Below the pieces are notes generated by a model that had not been told where the DNA came from, did not search any database, and saw only the letters and a program-made list of their open reading frames with translations. The translations under genes and the position numbers were made by a program. Source: an uncultured bacterium (lineage in GTDB: Bacteria; Patescibacteriota; Gracilibacteria; Absconditabacterales; Absconditicoccaceae). Taken from it: a DNA stretch of 64,000 bases. Positions within the stretch are counted from its first letter, which is position 1; every line of letters starts with the position of its first letter. Where the stretch lies: assembly GCA_947169045.1 (NCBI GenBank), contig CAMVOC010000003.1:28823-92822 (forward strand), given 5' to 3'. This document shows, piece after piece, positions 61,315 through 64,000 of this stretch.

Positions 61315-61612
61315 GGGTTTCTTGTTTTTTTGCCTTTTTAGTTTCTTTAAATACGTATGTATAAGTGGTATTTTGCTTGATTTTGAGGAGAAAATTCTTT
61401 ATACCTAGGAGGAGGCGTGTGTTTTCTCTTGTATTCCTTTTAAAAAACTTTATTCTATGAGGGACATTTTATCTTGCATTTTTTTTAGTGATGAGCAGGT
61501 AATGCGGTGCGGATGCTCTTGGCAGGAGAATATTTCGTTATCTTAGAGTATGTGCGTTTTGAACCATTCTTCCGGGCGTGAAGTCTGCTTTTTATTTCTT
61601 TTCAGCCCATTT

Positions 61613-62794
61613 ATGACTCAACAACAAAGAACTGCTAATGGAGAAGCGATCATTCAACGTCGTGTATTTCTTGTAGATATTGTTGATAAATCTACGAAGC
61701 CGGATATCTTAAAAGATAGGATGAAAGAGCTTAAAAGTCTGGTTGAGACCTATGGTGGTATTGTTATTTTGGATGAATATCAAAAAAAAGATACTCCTGA
61801 TCCTAAAACCTACATTTGAAGCGGAAAATTGAATGAAATTATTGAAGCAATGCTTGCGGAACAGGCAAATCTTTTAATCGTGGGGAATGCTCTTAAACCT
61901 GCTCAAATTTATCAACTTAATGAGAGGCTTCGTCAAGTCTCTGAAGCTCATCATCTCCCGGTTAAAATGGAGGCTTGGGATAGAATTGATTTGATTTTGA
62001 AAATTTTTGAGAAGCATGCAACGAGTGGGGAATCCCGTTTGCAGGTTGAATTAGCTGCAATTAAGCATATGGGACCTAGGATTTATAGGATGTGACTAGA
62101 CCTTAGTAAACAAGGAGGTGCTGCTTCTGGTGCTGGAGCTGGTGCAACGAGATGATTGGGAGAGACTAATACTGAAGTTATGAAGCGTCATCTCAAGGAA
62201 AAAATTAGAAAAATAGAAAAAAAGCTGGAAGAATACGCGCGTACGAGATCTCTTCATCGTGAAGCTCGTAGAAAACGCAGGATGCCTACTGTAGGAATTG
62301 TTGGATATACTAATGCGTGAAAATCTTCTTTGCTCAATGTTTTGACTCAAAAAGGAGTTTTAGCTGCGAATAAGCTTTTTGCAACGCTCAATTCTAACGT
62401 AGGTAATCTTTACATTATTACAGATCCGGTTACTGGTCGTGGGAAGGAGATTTTACTCAATGATACCATTGGTTTTATCCGTGATTTGCCTCCTAAATTG
62501 ATAAAATCTTTTAGTTCAACTTTGGAAGATAGTATTGAGAGTGATTTGTTGTTACATGTCATTGATGCATCTGATCCTTATGCGAAGGAGAGAATCGAAG
62601 TGGTTAATCAGATTTTGTCTGATATTTGAGCGGTGCAACCTCAGATTTTGGTGTTTAATAAAATCGATTTAGTTGATCAGGCAAAAAAAGCTGATTTGGA
62701 AGAACGTTTTGCTGGGGAAAATGCTGTTTTTGTTTCAGTAAAAGCGGGTGAAGGTTTAGAACAACTTAAAGCATTATTGGCTGCGAATTGCTAA
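61613..62794 (+). CDS. hflX: Ribosome-associated GTPase HflX
   Basis: DPKTYI[G]SGKLNEI, GESRLQVELAAIKH, ATR[G]LGETNTEV, VGIVGYTNA[G]KSSLLNVL (TGA in Walker A), DTIGFIRDLPPKLIKSFSSTLED. Confidence 0.95.
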
Positions 62795-62959
62795 GGTTTT
62801 GTGCTCAATGATGGCCGTGGAGGTTGCTTGTCGCTTTGGCATTGGTAAATTGGGATGAATTGGCTTGTTGTGAGATATTTCTTGATTTTTTGGTACGAAT
62901 ACGTATGCTGAGGATGTCATAATAATTCTTAATATTAACGTAAAAAATGGGGGGTTTTT

Positions 62960-63271
62960 ATGTCATCGAAACAAAAACATATATTAAATTTGTCAGATGT
63001 AGGTGTGGATGATTTTATTTTTCAGGATTGGGAATCTACTTTACGAATCGTTTGTCGGTTTTGTTTATTTGCGGATAGATTTTATTCTCGGAGGGCATAT
63101 GAAGAAGATTATGTATGCAGTAAGCTTCCTTATTGTATTTATAAAGACTGGCCGGAATTTCAAGATTTTGAAGCTGTGGTAAAAGAAGTGACATCTTTGG
63201 CACAACATGATCCTTATCTTGATCGACTTTTGGCAACAATTTACCATCGTGTTCATGGAGATTATTCATAG
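62960..63271 (+). CDS. Hypothetical protein (103 aa)
   Basis: Complete ORF followed directly by a terminator. Confidence 0.55.
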   Translation: MSSKQKHILNLSDVGVDDFIFQDWESTLRIVCRFCLFADRFYSRRAYEEDYVCSKLPYCIYKDWPEFQDFEAVVKEVTSLAQHDPYLDRLLATIYHRVHGDYS

Positions 63272-63298
63272 AAAACGCAGTGTATTACTGCGTTTTTT
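63272..63298 (+). terminator. Intrinsic terminator
   Basis: AAAACGCAGT-GTATT-ACTGCGTTTT then TT. Confidence 0.8.
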
Positions 63299-63559
63299 GT
63301 TCAGTTTTTTTTATCTTTTTTACGATAATGTCTTGCCATGTCATTTTTTTGTCTAAAATTGAGGAGGTATTTTTTACAAAGTCCCCAAAAAAAAGAGAAA
63401 TAAAAATGCTGACCTACAATAAAAAAAATGTAAAAATCTCTTGCAATCGTTCAGGAAATAGTTATAGTAATCCCTGCTTCGTTGAAATGACGGAAGCGAG
63501 ATGTTGATCCTTAACACCCCATACTATGATAATATATTACACAATTTTCGAAAGAAATA

Positions 63560-64000
63560 AATTTGTTTAAGAGCAATGGAAGGATGCCTTGGGTAAAAAA
63601 GAGTGAAGGACGTGACAGGCTGCGAAAAGCTACGATGAGGTGCCAATAGCCGCTATGAATCGTAGATCTCCGAAGGGGTAACCTGACTGCTATAAGCGGT
63701 CACCAGGATGGTAAAAACCCGGTGAAGTGAAATATCTCAGTAACCGGAGGAAAAGAAATCGTAATGAGATTCCCTTAGTAGTGACGAGCGAACAGGGAAG
63801 AGCCCAAACCGTATCGGTTCGCCGATAGCGGGGTTGTAGGATAAATCATATGGAGTTACAAAATATGGTTAGAAGAACTACTTAAAAGGTAGACCATAGA
63901 GGGTTTAAGTCCCGTATTTGAAAATCATGTTTACTTCGATTTACTCCTGAGTAGTGTCAAACACGTGAAATTTGGCATGAATCTGCCCAGACCATTGGGT
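63560..64000 (+). rRNA. 23S rRNA, 5' part (runs off the window)
   Basis: AAGGATGCCTTGGG...GAAGGACGTGACAGGCTGCGAAAAGC...ATCTCAGTAACCGGAGGAAAAGAAATC...GTAGTGACGAGCGAACAGGGA; 5' end approximate. Confidence 0.9.

Noticed and set aside
61320-61612. Structured ncRNA or riboswitch upstream of hflX
   Set aside because: Some local stems (GAGCA...TGCTC) but no recognisable RNase P, SRP, tmRNA or riboswitch core; not supportable by eye.
1-64000. TGA as tryptophan (Mycoplasma-type code 4) or selenocysteine
   Set aside because: TGA aligns to Gly in Walker A and other invariant motifs; TGG is used normally for Trp; no SECIS-like context needed at so many sites.
1-64000. CRISPR arrays and tRNA genes
   Set aside because: No regularly spaced direct repeats and no tRNA T-arm GTTCRANYC with matching acceptor stem found on reading.

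Overview
This 64-kb window is AT-rich bacterial chromosome that uses an alternative genetic code. The ORF track is fragmented because in-frame TGA is read as glycine (translation table 25, known from Absconditabacteria/SR1 and Gracilibacteria/BD1-5). Fusing collinear ORFs across TGA gives about 46 tightly packed genes, and each complete CDS I rebuilt ends in TAA or TAG. Recognisable genes: der (partial), gyrA, proS, an FtsE/LolD-like ATPase, an MFS permease, an RluA-family synthase, ychF, secD, pilB, valS, cmk, glyA, an HlyD-like protein, fusA, a type IV pilus cluster (pilN/pilO-like, pilC, four pilin-like proteins), a Holliday-junction-resolvase-like nuclease, rarA, an RNase H-fold exonuclease, rnhB, recJ, an atpG-like gene, nusA, a HIT protein, dnaE, comM, tsaE, hflX, and the 5' end of a 23S rRNA with no 16S next to it. 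The most notable observations are: (1) a single 13.3-kb ORF (8680-21981, 4,433 codons, about 50 in-frame TGA, no TAA/TAG) encoding a giant secreted or surface protein; (2) a strongly over-represented motif TCAGCTTTTT/AAAAAGCTGA on both strands and in all reading frames, including an inverted pair forming the fusA terminator, like DNA-uptake sequences; (3) a DnaE without a PHP domain and a UvrB C-terminal half; (4) U-rich leaders instead of Shine-Dalgarno sites, and convergent genes sharing a TTAA stop. Everything was read by eye, with no database searches.
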